DNA from: JACKFB01 sp041389525
GTDB lineage: Bacteria > Myxococcota_A > UBA9042 > PHBI01 > JACKFB01
DNA: 64,000 nt
Direction of reading: 5' to 3'
NCBI GenBank assembly: GCA_041389525.1
Contig: JAWKRR010000006.1
Span: 130,027 to 194,026 of the forward strand
Below, piece by piece: positions 26,002 through 36,019 of this stretch (the stretch's first letter is position 1; every line of letters begins with the position of its first letter). Below the pieces are notes generated by a model, which searched no databases, was not told where the DNA came from, and worked only from the letters and a program-made list of their open reading frames with translations. The translations under genes and the position numbers were made by a program.

Positions 26002-27606
26002 ATGGCAGACGAGGAAAAACCCCAGCAGACTCCGGTCGCGCGCTACCGGGAGGTGTATGACAACCTCCCCGGCCCGCAGCGTCGCCTGATCGTCGCGGTC
26101 GCCGTGGCGGCCATGCTGGGCCTCGGCTACCTCGCGGTGCGCAATGTCATCCAGCCGGGCTGGCGCGCCGTCGCTCACGGCATGGATCCGCAGGATCAGC
26201 AGGCCGCGGTCGCAGCCCTCGAGGCGCGAAACATCCCGTACAAGCTGGGCGATGCGGGTAGCATCATGGTCCCCGAGGACCAGATCCACGCGGCGCGCCT
26301 CGAGATCGCCACCAGCGCGATGCCCAGCGGCAAGACCGTGGGCTTTGAGCTCTTCGACGCGAGCGAGCTGGGACGTTCCACCTTCGCCGAGCGGGTGAAT
26401 TACCACCGCGCGCTCGAGGGCGAGCTGGCGCGTACGATTCAGTCCCTGGGCCAGGTTCAGCGGGCGCGCGTGCACCTCGTCCTGCCCGAACGCGCGCTCT
26501 TCGCTGAGGACCAGTCTCTGCCCAGCGCGTCCGTGGCCCTGACCCTGGTCCCCGGGAGCTCGCTGGAGCGGCGGCAGGTGGACGCGATTCGCCAGTTGGT
26601 AGCTGGCGGAGTGGAGCGGCTGACCAGCGGGAATGTGTCGGTGGTCGACCAGAGCGGGACGATGCTCGCGCGTCCAGACAGCGACGACGGGTTGTCCGAG
26701 GACGGGCTGGCTTATCGACAGCACCTGGAGGTCGGGCTGGAGCGGCGCATCGTGGCGCTGCTGGAGCCGGTGATCGGCCGCGGCCGCGTGCGCGCTCAGG
26801 TGGCGGCGGAGGTCGACTTCTCGCGCCTCGTCGAGACCGAGGAGAAGTTCGACCCGGAGAGCCAGGTCATCCGCAGCGAGCGCGAGCGGACCGAGGCGAC
26901 GCGAGAGACCGAGCGCCCGGAGCAGGGACCTCCGGGGACCGCGTCGAACCTCCCCGACAGGCCCGCGGCGGCCCAGGAGGCGCCGGCGGCCCAATCCGCG
27001 CGCAGCGAGAAGCTCGACCACATCAAGAACTACGAGGTCGACCGCGCGACCAAGCGCCGTGAGTCGCCTCACGCTCGGGTCGAGCGGCTCTCCATTGCGG
27101 TCCTTGTCGACAGCAGCGCCGGCGAGGAGCCGCCGACCGACGCGCAGATCGAGGCATGGAAGGGCCTGATTTCTAAGGCGGCCGGGCTGGACCTGGCCCG
27201 CGGTGACGCGGTCGAGATCATCGCGGAGCCGTTCGCGGCCCTCATCGAACCGGATGAAACGGCCGCCGGGGTCTCAGCCACCCCCTCTCTGGACAGCATC
27301 CCGGTGCTCTGGCTGATTATCGGTGCGGCGGTGCTGCTCGTCGTCCTCGGCACTGTCATCTTCTTGTGGCGCCGTGCGCGGCGGCGACGCTCCGACGAGA
27401 ACGAGGAGGCCCGGCGCCTGGAGGACGAGGCGCGGCGTGCGCTGGCCCACATGCCGGAGCCCGAGCCGGAAGTTCGTGAGATGCAACAGATCATCGCCGT
27501 GCTGCGGAAGCGGGCCCAGGAGCACACCGAGGAAGACGTTCGGCGCACCGCGGCCGTCTTGCGCCGGTGGATGCGCGAAGCTCGCGAGAACGAGGAGGCA
27601 GCGTGA
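26002..27606 (+). CDS. fliF: Flagellar MS-ring protein FliF
   Basis: 534 residues. Membrane helices lie near 34-52 and 436-456. The periplasmic ring-building motifs include GYLAVRNVIQPGWRAV, ALEARNIPYKL and the YscJ-like ERVNYHRALEGELARTI. The cytoplasmic C-terminal tail (about 460-534) is acidic and helical and would bind FliG. It overlaps fliG by GTGA. Confidence 0.97.
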   Translation: MADEEKPQQTPVARYREVYDNLPGPQRRLIVAVAVAAMLGLGYLAVRNVIQPGWRAVAHGMDPQDQQAAVAALEARNIPYKLGDAGSIMVPEDQIHAARLEIATSAMPSGKTVGFELFDASELGRSTFAERVNYHRALEGELARTIQSLGQVQRARVHLVLPERALFAEDQSLPSASVALTLVPGSSLERRQVDAIRQLVAGGVERLTSGNVSVVDQSGTMLARPDSDDGLSEDGLAYRQHLEVGLERRIVALLEPVIGRGRVRAQVAAEVDFSRLVETEEKFDPESQVIRSERERTEATRETERPEQGPPGTASNLPDRPAAAQEAPAAQSARSEKLDHIKNYEVDRATKRRESPHARVERLSIAVLVDSSAGEEPPTDAQIEAWKGLISKAAGLDLARGDAVEIIAEPFAALIEPDETAAGVSATPSLDSIPVLWLIIGAAVLLVVLGTVIFLWRRARRRRSDENEEARRLEDEARRALAHMPEPEPEVREMQQIIAVLRKRAQEHTEEDVRRTAAVLRRWMREARENEEAA

Positions 27607-28652
27607 GTAGTCCCGGCAGTCCAGCGCGCGGCGGGCGAGACGGTGCGGCGGGTCGCGGCGACGCGAAGCCTCCGCGCGACCCTGCACGCATGGCCGCTAT
27701 CGCCGTGATGCTGCTCGAGAAAGCGCAGGCCCGAGAGCTGTTTCAGATCTTGCCGGGCGAGGACGTGGAGCGGCTGCTCGGGCGCTCTGAGAACCTCAGC
27801 GACGTCACGGCGCACGAGGTCTTCGAGGTGTTGCAAGAGCTCAACACCGAGTTGGACCGGCACGTCATGGGCGTCGCGGGCCACGAATCGAAGCTGCGCG
27901 AGGCCGCGGTCGATGCGCTGGGCCGCGACAACCTCATCGCGATCTTGGGTCGCGACACGAGCTCGGCCACCGACCACCTCCGCCGCATCGCGGAGGCCGA
28001 CCCGTCGGCGTTTGCCCAGGCCATCTCGCGGGAGCATCCCCAGGTCATCGCGGTGGTCTTGGCCATCCTGAGCGCCGAGGTGGGTGGGCGCGTCTTGGGC
28101 CTGCTGGCGCCCGAGACAAAGGCGGACGCCGTGCGCCGAGTCGCGACGCTGCGGGCCGTGCCCGCGCAGATGCTGGCCGAGGTAGCCGAGATCGTCGGGC
28201 GCGAGCTGCGGGTCGGTGACGAGGTGGGGCCGGTGCAGATCGACGGTCTGGCTTCCGCGGTCGGGCTGATGAAGGCCGTCGGCAACGAGCAGGAGGAGGT
28301 CATCTTCGAGGATCTCGAGCGCCGCGACGCGGACCTCACCGAGCAGCTGCGGTCGCGCATGTTCGTCTTCGAGGACATCCTGAAGCTGCACGCGCGAGAG
28401 GTGCAGCTGATCCTCCGCGAGGTGGACGGGCAGCAGCTCGCCGTCGGGCTCAAGTCCGCGACGAATCAACTCAAGGAGTTCGTGCTCGGGAACATGTCCA
28501 GTCGCGCCGCGATGATCGTGCTCGACGACATGGAGGCCATGGGCCCGGTCGGGCGCGCCCAAGTCGAAGAGGCGCAGGCGCAGATTCTGGCTGTGGTCGC
28601 GCGACTGGCGGAGGAAGGGAAGGTCAACACACGCCCCGGTGACGGCGCATGA
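27603..28652 (+). CDS. fliG: Flagellar motor switch protein FliG
   Basis: 349 residues from GTG 27603, which overlaps the fliF stop; a GTG at 27567 would extend it into fliF. The middle domain has EHPQVIAVVLAILS, the family's EHPQ motif. The torque-generating C-terminal domain has MFVFEDILKLHAREVQLILR and NMSSRAA. It forms the C-ring top and interacts with MotA. It overlaps fliH by ATGA. Confidence 0.97.
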   Translation: MSSPGSPARGGRDGAAGRGDAKPPRDPARMAAIAVMLLEKAQARELFQILPGEDVERLLGRSENLSDVTAHEVFEVLQELNTELDRHVMGVAGHESKLREAAVDALGRDNLIAILGRDTSSATDHLRRIAEADPSAFAQAISREHPQVIAVVLAILSAEVGGRVLGLLAPETKADAVRRVATLRAVPAQMLAEVAEIVGRELRVGDEVGPVQIDGLASAVGLMKAVGNEQEEVIFEDLERRDADLTEQLRSRMFVFEDILKLHAREVQLILREVDGQQLAVGLKSATNQLKEFVLGNMSSRAAMIVLDDMEAMGPVGRAQVEEAQAQILAVVARLAEEGKVNTRPGDGA

Positions 28653-29476
28653 CCCCACCGCCAGACCCGCGGGACACCTCGGCCACCACGCCGCGTCCCT
28701 TCGCGCCAGACGACGCGGGCGTGCGTCCTGCGCCCTGGCTGGCCGGGGCGAGCGCGCGGGCGACGGCGTGGCCCCCGGGCGTCGACGAGGCAGCCCGCGC
28801 GGCACCCGAAAGTACGGGTCGCGCTGTGGCCGACGACGGCCCCGCACAAAGTCACGGTCCCAGCGGTGGGCCGGCCGAAGACGTCGCGCCCCCTGGGCCG
28901 TGCCCCCATTGCGAGGAGGTCCGCGCAGCTGCGGCCGCGGAGCTGGAGCGACTCACCGAGGAGCTCACGGAGCCCTATCAGCTCGGGGCCCAAGCCCTCG
29001 AGCGCGCGATTCAGGAGTTGACTGACCGTTTCGCCGACAACGTCATCGCTCTCGCGGCGCGCCTCGCGACCGCGATCCTCCATCGCGACGCCGAGATCGA
29101 CGAGCAGCCGCTTATCGAGAATATCCATCGGGCGCTGCAGGTCGCGGGCCCGGTCACGACCCTGACCCTCCGCTGTCATGCGGAGGACGTCGATGCCATT
29201 CGCAAGAACGCACCCAGCCTCGCCGCGGAGATCTCGGGTCGGCCGGTTGAGGTGACCGTGCGCCCGTCCGGCGACGTGGACCGCGGCTCGTGCATCGTCC
29301 TCTTCGACGAGGGCATCGTCGACGCCCGCTGGCAGGTCCAGATCGACCGACTCTCTGCGGCCGTTCGCACCACGATGACCGGTCAGCCGCTGCGCCCCGG
29401 TCGGCGGCTGTCGCCGACCCAGCCGCCCGCCGCGGTGGCGACGTCCGCTGACGACAGCGACCCGGAGGACAGCTGA
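28649..29476 (+). CDS. fliH: Flagellar export ATPase regulator FliH
   Basis: 275 residues. The N-terminal ~90 residues are a Pro/Ala/Asp-rich disordered segment with a single CPHC. A coiled-coil follows (about 92-150), then the FliH/HrpE-type C-terminal domain with VEVTVRPSGDVDRGSCIV and GIVDARWQVQIDRL. It dimerises and delivers FliI to the export gate and C-ring. It overlaps fliI in TGATG. Confidence 0.92.
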   Translation: MTPPPDPRDTSATTPRPFAPDDAGVRPAPWLAGASARATAWPPGVDEAARAAPESTGRAVADDGPAQSHGPSGGPAEDVAPPGPCPHCEEVRAAAAAELERLTEELTEPYQLGAQALERAIQELTDRFADNVIALAARLATAILHRDAEIDEQPLIENIHRALQVAGPVTTLTLRCHAEDVDAIRKNAPSLAAEISGRPVEVTVRPSGDVDRGSCIVLFDEGIVDARWQVQIDRLSAAVRTTMTGQPLRPGRRLSPTQPPAAVATSADDSDPEDS

Positions 29477-30825
29477 TGGAGCTGCCTTGGGATCGCATCG
29501 AGCACGTCCTGAAGGGAACGTCGCCCATCCGGGTCAGCGGTCGCGTCGTGCGGGTCGGCGGCCTTCTCGTCGAGGGCACGATGCCGGGCGCCAAGATGGG
29601 GATGATGTGCCGGCTCATGCTGCGCGGCGATGAGACGGGCGTCCCGGCCGAGATCGTCGCCCTGCATGACCGACGGGTGTCGCTCATGCCGCTGAGTCAC
29701 GTCTCGGGCATCACGGTGGGCACACGAATCGAGCCGGGCGACCACGACCCCAGCGTGGGCGTGTCGGAAGACATGATCGGTCGCGTCCTCGATGGTTGGG
29801 GGCAGCCCATCGACGGGGGGCCCGCGATCTTCGCCCTCGACCGCGTGCCGCTTCAGCCGCCCCCGCTCAACCCGATGGAGCGCGGCCTCGTCGAGAGGCC
29901 GCTGCCTCTGGGCATCCGCGCGGTCGACGGCATCCTGACCAGCGGTGAGGGCCAGCGCGTCGTCATCATGGCGGGCGCAGGCGTGGGCAAGAGCACCCTG
30001 CTCGGCATGATGGCCCGCAACACCGAAGCCGACCTGACCGTGGTGGCGCTGATCGGGGAACGCTCGCGCGAGGTGAAGAAGTTCGTCCAGGGCGAGCTAG
30101 GTGAGCTGGGCCTCGGTCGGTCGGTCGTCGTCTCGTCAACGAGCAACACCGCCGTCGCGCTGCGTATCCGCGCGGCGCGCGTGGCCACGTCGATAGCCGA
30201 GTATTTCCGCGACAAGGGTCTGCGGGTGCTGCTCTTGATGGACTCGCTCACCCGCGTCTGCATGGCCCAGCGCGAGCTCGGGCTGGCGACCGGAGAGCCG
30301 CCGACGACACGTGGCTATCCGCCGTCCGCCTTCGACATCATCCCGCAGCTGCTCGAACGCGCGGGGCCCGGCACCTCGAAGGGCGGCTCGATCACGGCGT
30401 GCTACACGGCGTTGCTCGAGGGCGACGACCTCGCGGATCCCATCGGCGACGCCATCCGGGCGGTGACGGACGGCCACATCGTCCTGTCGCGAAAGCTGGC
30501 GGAGCAGGGGCATTTCCCGGCGATCGACGTGCTGGCGTCGACCAGCCGAGTCATGGGCGAGGTCGCGAGCGAGGCGCATCGACGCAGCGCGGCGGAGGTC
30601 CGGCGCGTGCTCTCGGATCTGTTCGAGGCGGAGGAGCTACAGAGCGTGGCGGCCTACGAGCCGGGGACCGTCGGACGCTTTGACCGTGCCATGGCGCTTG
30701 GCCCCGACATTCGGCGCTTCCTGCGCCAGCGGTCAGGCGACGCCAGCGACTTCGTGGCCACCCACGACGCGATCTTGGCGCTGGGCGAACGCATCCGCCA
30801 AGCGGATCAGGCGGGTGCCTCGTAA
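29476..30825 (+). CDS. fliI: Flagellum-specific export ATPase FliI
   Basis: 449 residues. Walker A GAGVGKSTLL, LIGERSREV, LLLMDSLTRV and the typical ATPase stretch FDIIPQLLERAG are all present. It is a hexameric F1-like ATPase that energises substrate loading at the type III export gate. It overlaps the next gene in TAATG. Confidence 0.97.
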   Translation: MELPWDRIEHVLKGTSPIRVSGRVVRVGGLLVEGTMPGAKMGMMCRLMLRGDETGVPAEIVALHDRRVSLMPLSHVSGITVGTRIEPGDHDPSVGVSEDMIGRVLDGWGQPIDGGPAIFALDRVPLQPPPLNPMERGLVERPLPLGIRAVDGILTSGEGQRVVIMAGAGVGKSTLLGMMARNTEADLTVVALIGERSREVKKFVQGELGELGLGRSVVVSSTSNTAVALRIRAARVATSIAEYFRDKGLRVLLLMDSLTRVCMAQRELGLATGEPPTTRGYPPSAFDIIPQLLERAGPGTSKGGSITACYTALLEGDDLADPIGDAIRAVTDGHIVLSRKLAEQGHFPAIDVLASTSRVMGEVASEAHRRSAAEVRRVLSDLFEAEELQSVAAYEPGTVGRFDRAMALGPDIRRFLRQRSGDASDFVATHDAILALGERIRQADQAGAS

Positions 30826-31676
30826 TGGTACGATTCCTCCCATGGGTGGCCGCGGTGGGGCTCGGTTTGGCAGGCGTGGGCGCGGTCCTGGCCGCCGACG
30901 TCGTCGAGCAGGACCCGGCCTCGGAGAAGCCCAGCGTGACGCCCGATGCGGACGGGAACGCGGGCGCCGGAGCGGCTCCCGCCGCCGCAAAGCCACCGCC
31001 GGCGGTCTCGCCTACTCCCGCGTCCGCTCCAACCGACACCCCGCGCGCCGTCGCTCGGCCCCCGGTCCCGCCCCCGGTAGGCGCAGCCTTGCCAACTCTG
31101 GCGCGGCCTGGGGTTGCCGCGCCCGCGCCTGCACCCGCCGCGACCGCGGCCCCCAACCTGGGTCGCGTGCCGCCCCAGGAATTCGTGGGTCCCCCGATCG
31201 AGGGCGCCGGCCCCGTCAAGGAAGGCACCGGCTGGGAATCCAGCCTCGCCGCGCGCGAGGTCGCCCTGGTGCGAGCACAGATCGCACTCAACCAAGAGAT
31301 GACGCAGGTCCGCGAGCTGCAGGCGCAGATCGAGGACCGGTGGGCTGAGTCCGAGCGGGCACGCCGATTCGCTGAGGAGGCGTGCGGGGCCTCGATCGTG
31401 GCGCGACTCGGCGACGTGGGCGTGGTCCCGCCCACCATCGAGGACGCCAACGAGCGTCTCGAGTACGTGGCGTCCCTCGTGAAGAAGATGAAGCCCGACC
31501 AGGCCGCAGCGCTGATGCAGCAGTGGGATGACGTGCTGGCCGTGCGCGTCCTCGAAGCGGTCTCGGCGCGTGCCGCGGCTCCCATCGTCTCCAAGATGCC
31601 TCCCGCCGTGGGCGGCCGCCTCACGCGGCGCATGGCGACCGGCAGACCCAGCGTCGGACCCGGAGCTGCCCAATGA
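30825..31676 (+). CDS. MotE-like protein (signal/TM, coiled coil, MgtE-N-like domain)
   Basis: 283 residues. A hydrophobic N-terminal segment is followed by a Pro/Ala-rich linker (to about 125) and a coiled coil (about 140-190). The C-terminal MgtE-N-like module reads MKPDQAAALMQQWDD, then RAAAPIVSKMPP. MotE-type proteins chaperone stator components or occupy the periplasmic motor. This gene takes the usual fliJ position after fliI, but its architecture is not that of FliJ. Overlaps fliK by ATGA. Confidence 0.75.
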   Translation: MVRFLPWVAAVGLGLAGVGAVLAADVVEQDPASEKPSVTPDADGNAGAGAAPAAAKPPPAVSPTPASAPTDTPRAVARPPVPPPVGAALPTLARPGVAAPAPAPAATAAPNLGRVPPQEFVGPPIEGAGPVKEGTGWESSLAAREVALVRAQIALNQEMTQVRELQAQIEDRWAESERARRFAEEACGASIVARLGDVGVVPPTIEDANERLEYVASLVKKMKPDQAAALMQQWDDVLAVRVLEAVSARAAAPIVSKMPPAVGGRLTRRMATGRPSVGPGAAQ

Positions 31677-33058
31677 TCGGTCCCATCCTCGATCTGAAGA
31701 GCACAGCGGTCAGCAACGCGGCTGACGGGGCGAGTCGCACGTCACCCGCGACGGACTACTCGGACGTGGCGCGCTCGGCCGAGCGGGCACGCCGCGCGGA
31801 CTCTGACGAAGCCCGGGACGCGAACCCGGACGAGCGCCGCTCGTCCACGGACGACCCGGGGATGGCGGCAGCGCTGGCCAGCCCAGGACAGGCCGCGAGC
31901 GCGGAGGCGAGTCGCGGCTCGGCTGGGTCCGAGCGGGAAGGCTCGCGGGCTGCCGCTGGCTCATCCAACCGGTCGGGAGACGAGACAACCGCCGCGAAGT
32001 CGCGCCCCGCACCGGCTGAGACGGCGTCGCCTCCCGCGGGCGATGCGCCTGATCGCGTCGCCGAGTCGCCCATGACCGCAGCCGGGCCTGAGGCGGGAGA
32101 CGCTGCACTGCAGGACGCGTCGGGCGACGACGCGGCCCTCGCGGCGCGGATCAAGAATCGCCAGTCCGCATCTGACGAAATCGACGCGGGCGAGCCGCAG
32201 CGCCCGGGCCGCACCCATCGGCTCGATGTCACTGACGCAGGCGTCGCAGCGAAGGCCGCCGAGAACGCATCGCGCCGGGTCACCGCACCGGGATCACGCC
32301 TCGGTGTGACGGGGCCGCCCGACTCCGAGGAGGCGGCCCTCTCCCAAGCGGTCGCCGCGGCGACGAAAGCGACGGCCGCTGGCCCCGCGGACGCCGCGCG
32401 CTCAGCCCCGATGGCCGGGCTCGGCGGTGTGATCGCTCGCGCCCTGCAGCGGGCTCTGGGGGGCCTCGAGGAGGGACTGGGTAATGCGTTGAAGAAGAAC
32501 ATCGGGGGCGACCGGCAGGCCATCGTGTCAGCCCTGGCCGCCGGAGCGGCCCCCGCGGCCCCGCTCGGGGCAGCACCGCTGACCGCGACCGCGCTCACTG
32601 CGCCCGAGGCCGCCGCGCGCAGCGGCAGCGTGGCTGACGCGCTCGCCAGTCTTCACATCGATGACGCCGGCGTGGCCGTCATTCGTGTCGAGCGCACCTC
32701 GTTGGGGGCCATCGAGGCGCACGTGGCGCGACACGGCGCTGACATCAGCGTTCGGCTGCGTGCGGTCGAAGCCGAGAACCAAGCGCGGCTCCTCCACGCG
32801 CTCCCGGCCGTACGTCGGGAGCTCGACGCGAGCGAGCTGGTCGTCGGTCGCGTCGACGTCCGCGGTGACGTGCCAGCGGACGCGTTCGGGAGCGGCGCGT
32901 CAAAGCACCAAGCAGCCGCCGATGGCCGCGACCCAGGCGAGGGGTTCGACGCCGGTGAACCCGAACCGGCGAGCCCTCGCCAACCTGGAATCTCACGACT
33001 GGCGAGCGGCGCCGCCACGCAGACCGGCGAGCGTCGCCGGCTGCTCGTCATCGCCTGA
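31673..33058 (+). CDS. fliK: Flagellar hook-length control protein FliK
   Basis: 461 residues. The first ~300 are low-complexity Ala/Ser/Asp-rich sequence, as expected of the molecular ruler. The C-terminal domain (about 335-405) carries GADISVRLRAVEAENQARLL and LDASELVVGRVDV, matching the Flg_hook/FliK core. It measures hook length and triggers the FlhB switch. It lies just before flgD and flgE. Confidence 0.85.
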   Translation: MIGPILDLKSTAVSNAADGASRTSPATDYSDVARSAERARRADSDEARDANPDERRSSTDDPGMAAALASPGQAASAEASRGSAGSEREGSRAAAGSSNRSGDETTAAKSRPAPAETASPPAGDAPDRVAESPMTAAGPEAGDAALQDASGDDAALAARIKNRQSASDEIDAGEPQRPGRTHRLDVTDAGVAAKAAENASRRVTAPGSRLGVTGPPDSEEAALSQAVAAATKATAAGPADAARSAPMAGLGGVIARALQRALGGLEEGLGNALKKNIGGDRQAIVSALAAGAAPAAPLGAAPLTATALTAPEAAARSGSVADALASLHIDDAGVAVIRVERTSLGAIEAHVARHGADISVRLRAVEAENQARLLHALPAVRRELDASELVVGRVDVRGDVPADAFGSGASKHQAAADGRDPGEGFDAGEPEPASPRQPGISRLASGAATQTGERRRLLVIA

Positions 33059-33077
33059 GCACCCCCGGAGCTGAGCC

Positions 33078-33797
33078 ATGGAAATCAACACATCTGCAGG
33101 CCTGACAGGCGCGACCGCGGGCACGATCCCGCTGGCCAACCCGGACGAGTCGTTCGACCGCGAAGCGTTCCTGCGCCTCCTTGTGACTCAGCTCACGCAT
33201 CAGGACCCGCTGGCGCCGAGCGACCCGACGGAGTTCGTCAGTCAGCTCGCCCAGTTCTCGAGCCTTGAGCAGCTGGTCGGCGTCAACGGCAACATCGAGG
33301 TCCTCGCGCTCAGCCAAAGCTCGGCGACCAGCGCGCAGATGGTGTCGTTCGTCGGCAAGGACGTGGTCTTCGACAGCGACAAGTTGGTCCTTGGAAACAA
33401 CGGGCAGAAGCAGCCCATCTACTTCCGGCTGGGAGAGCCGGCGACTTCGATGACGATCCAAGTCAAAGACAGCGGCGGGAAGGTCGTGCGCACCATCACC
33501 GAGGAGTCTCACCCCGCGGGCGAAGGTCAGCTCACGTTCGACGGTCTCGACGACCAGAAGAACCCGCTGCCGGCAGGTACCTACTCGATCACCGTCAGCG
33601 CGACCAACGGCGCGGGGGACAGCGTCGACGTCAGCACCCGGTCACGCGCCCGGATCGCGGGCATCACCTTCAAGAACGGCTACCCCGAGCTGCTGACCAA
33701 CGACACGCCGCCCCGGACCATCGCGCTCGCCAATGTGCTCGAGGTCCACGAGCCCACCGAACCCTCCGCCACCACCGAATCCGTCCCCACCCGCTGA
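33078..33797 (+). CDS. flgD: Flagellar hook-cap protein FlgD
   Basis: 239 residues. The conserved N-terminus has REAFLRLLVTQLTHQDPLAP and EFVSQLAQFSSLEQLVG. The C-terminal part has the FlgD Ig/tudor-like domains (MTIQVKDSGGKVVRTI, LPAGTYSITVSA). It caps the growing hook and is needed for FlgE polymerisation. Confidence 0.97.
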   Translation: MEINTSAGLTGATAGTIPLANPDESFDREAFLRLLVTQLTHQDPLAPSDPTEFVSQLAQFSSLEQLVGVNGNIEVLALSQSSATSAQMVSFVGKDVVFDSDKLVLGNNGQKQPIYFRLGEPATSMTIQVKDSGGKVVRTITEESHPAGEGQLTFDGLDDQKNPLPAGTYSITVSATNGAGDSVDVSTRSRARIAGITFKNGYPELLTNDTPPRTIALANVLEVHEPTEPSATTESVPTR

Positions 33798-33812
33798 CGC
33801 CAGGAGTCTCCC

Positions 33813-35054
33813 ATGAGCATCTTTTCTTCGCTGTACATCGGCATGACCGGGCTGCGCGTGAACGAGCAGGGCCTCACCGTGGTGGGCGACAACATCGCCA
33901 ACATGAACACGGTCGGCTTCAAGGCGAGTCGCGCGTCCTTCTCCGACGTACTCAACCAGACCATCATCGGTTCAGGCGGGTTCTCGCAGCAGGGGCAGGG
34001 CTCGGCGGTGCAGGCGATCCAGCGCGTCCACAGCCAGGGCGGCCTGCTGCAGACTGGCGTGTCGACAGACATGGCCATCGGCGGCAACGGCTTCTTCGTG
34101 GTCCGGGGTGAGGCCCAGGGCGGCGAGGGGCAGTTCTACACGCGCAACGGCCAGTTCCGGATCGGCGCGGACGGCTTCCTGGAGACCCTGGGCGGACTGA
34201 AGGTTCAGGGCTACCCGGGGCTGACCAGCGGCGCGCTCGACACCAGCGTCGGCAACCTCCAGGTCGGGTTGCAGAAGAGCCAGCCCATCGAGACCACGCT
34301 CGCGAACCTGCGGATGAATCTCGATCCCAACACCGACCCGAATGGGACCGCGCCGCACTTCTCGACCAGCATCACCGTCTTCGACTCGCTCGGGAACCCC
34401 CACGACGTGGACCTTGAGTTCACGAACACGGGCAACGGGACATGGTCCTTCGAGGCTTTCGTCGATGGGGCGGAGGTTGAGGGTGGTGCACCCGGGGATA
34501 TCCCGGTTCCGGTCGGCACCGGTTCACTGGTCTTCGACACGGCGGGGCAGCTCGACGTCGGCTCGAGCACGTTCGGTGAGCTCAACGCGACCTTCGATGA
34601 CGCCTCGGCGCAGACCATCGTGCTCGATTTCACAGGTTCCACCGGCGTCAACCAGGCCAGCACCATCGAGTTCGTCGACCAGAACGGGCAGGCGCCGGGC
34701 GATCTGGCGTTCTTCACCGTCGAACCCGACGGCACGATCCGCGGCTCGTTCTCCAACGGCGACACGCGCGCGCTGGGGCAGTTGGCCATCGCGCAGTTTC
34801 AGGCCAACGACAAGCTGGATGCCATCGGCGGGAACCTCTACCGCCAGGGCACGGACACGGACGAGCCGGCCATTGGCGTCGCCAACTCGGGCGGCCGCGG
34901 CCAGATCTTCGCGGGCGCGCTGGAGCAGTCGAACGTCGACCTCACCAACGAGTTCACGCAGATGATCACGACGCAGCGAGGCTTCCAGGCATCCAGCCGA
35001 ACGGTCAGCACGGCCAACACGCTGCTCGGCGAGCTGGTGAACCTCGGCCGGTAA
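33813..35054 (+). CDS. flgE: Flagellar hook protein FlgE
   Basis: 413 residues. The N-terminus SLYIGMTGLRVNEQGLTVVG and DNIANMNTVGFKASR and the C-terminus EFTQMITTQRGFQASSRTV are hallmark rod/hook signatures. The central part (about 130-310) is the surface D1/D2 region. This is the last gene before a strong hairpin, so it probably ends the large operon. Confidence 0.97.
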   Translation: MSIFSSLYIGMTGLRVNEQGLTVVGDNIANMNTVGFKASRASFSDVLNQTIIGSGGFSQQGQGSAVQAIQRVHSQGGLLQTGVSTDMAIGGNGFFVVRGEAQGGEGQFYTRNGQFRIGADGFLETLGGLKVQGYPGLTSGALDTSVGNLQVGLQKSQPIETTLANLRMNLDPNTDPNGTAPHFSTSITVFDSLGNPHDVDLEFTNTGNGTWSFEAFVDGAEVEGGAPGDIPVPVGTGSLVFDTAGQLDVGSSTFGELNATFDDASAQTIVLDFTGSTGVNQASTIEFVDQNGQAPGDLAFFTVEPDGTIRGSFSNGDTRALGQLAIAQFQANDKLDAIGGNLYRQGTDTDEPAIGVANSGGRGQIFAGALEQSNVDLTNEFTQMITTQRGFQASSRTVSTANTLLGELVNLGR

Positions 35055-35064
35055 AACGGGCGGC

Positions 35065-35097
35065 GGAGCCGGCGGGGGCTTGGCCTCGGCCGGCTCC
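35065..35097 (+). terminator. Hairpin after flgE
   Basis: GGAGCCGGC and GCCGGCTCC form a perfect 9-bp stem around a 15-base loop, ten bases past the flgE stop. There is no U-tract, so it may be a Rho-assisted or processing hairpin that separates flgE from motA-motB. Confidence 0.55.
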
Positions 35098-35204
35098 CCG
35101 AATCCGTAGAAAATGGTCAACCGCCCCGGCCGCTCCTAGCATGGCCGCGCCGGGCGAGCTGTGGTCGCTCCGGCGCGAACTCGACGTTGGCGGAGGCGCG
35201 GCGC

Positions 35205-35966
35205 GTGGATCTGGCTACCCTCATCGGTCTGGTCGGTGGAGTCGGTGTAATGGTCGCCGCCATCCTCACCGGTGGCAGCGCCGCGCTCTTCATCGACACC
35301 GCGTCCGCGCTCATCGTGGTCGGCGGAACCATCGCCGTGACCTTGATCCGCTTTCCGCTGAAGACGTGCTTTGGCGCCTTCAAGGTGGCGGTGAAGGCCT
35401 TCCGGATTCGCATCGAGCCGCCGCTGAGCATCATCAAGCAGGCCGTGGAGTTGGCGGCCATCGTCCGCCGTGAGGGGCTCCTGGCGCTGGAGAACCAGAA
35501 GGTCGAGAACATCTTCTTCGCGAAGGGGTTGCGGCTCTGCGTCGATGGCCTGGAGCCCGATTTCGTCAGGAAACTCCTGACTGAAGACATGGAGAAGACC
35601 ATCGACCGGCACGAGACCGGCCAGGCGATCTTCAAAGCGATGGGCGACGCCGGCCCGGCCATGGGCATGATCGGGACGCTCATCGGTCTCGTGCAGATGC
35701 TCGCGAACATGGACGACCCGAAGGCCATCGGTCCCGCCATGGCCGTGGCGCTCCTCACCACGCTCTACGGGTCAGCCATCGCGAACCTCTTCGCCCTTCC
35801 CATCGCCGACAAACTCAGCGTGCGCACCGCCGAAGAGGCGCTCAACAAGGCGCTCATCATCGAGAGCATCTCGTCGATTCAAGAGGGGCGAAATCCCCGC
35901 GTGATGGAGGAGCTGCTCATGTCGTTCCTTCCCGGCTCCATGCAGGCCGAGAAGAAGGAAGAGTGA
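35205..35966 (+). CDS. motA: Flagellar stator protein MotA/PomA
   Basis: 253 residues from GTG 35205, spaced from CGGAGG; a TTG at 35187 would include the ribosome site in the gene. Four membrane helices; the signature MGMIGTLIGLVQMLANMDDP followed by AVALLTTLYGSAIANL is typical of the short PomA-like MotA class. Cytoplasmic loop residues contact FliG. It forms the ion channel with MotB, encoded 158 bp downstream. Ion choice (H+ or Na+) cannot be fixed from this. Confidence 0.95.
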   Translation: MDLATLIGLVGGVGVMVAAILTGGSAALFIDTASALIVVGGTIAVTLIRFPLKTCFGAFKVAVKAFRIRIEPPLSIIKQAVELAAIVRREGLLALENQKVENIFFAKGLRLCVDGLEPDFVRKLLTEDMEKTIDRHETGQAIFKAMGDAGPAMGMIGTLIGLVQMLANMDDPKAIGPAMAVALLTTLYGSAIANLFALPIADKLSVRTAEEALNKALIIESISSIQEGRNPRVMEELLMSFLPGSMQAEKKEE

Positions 35967-36019
35967 GCGCCCGTATGAAGACGACTACGCCGAGCTCGCA
36001 GCCGACGCACCCGCGCCGC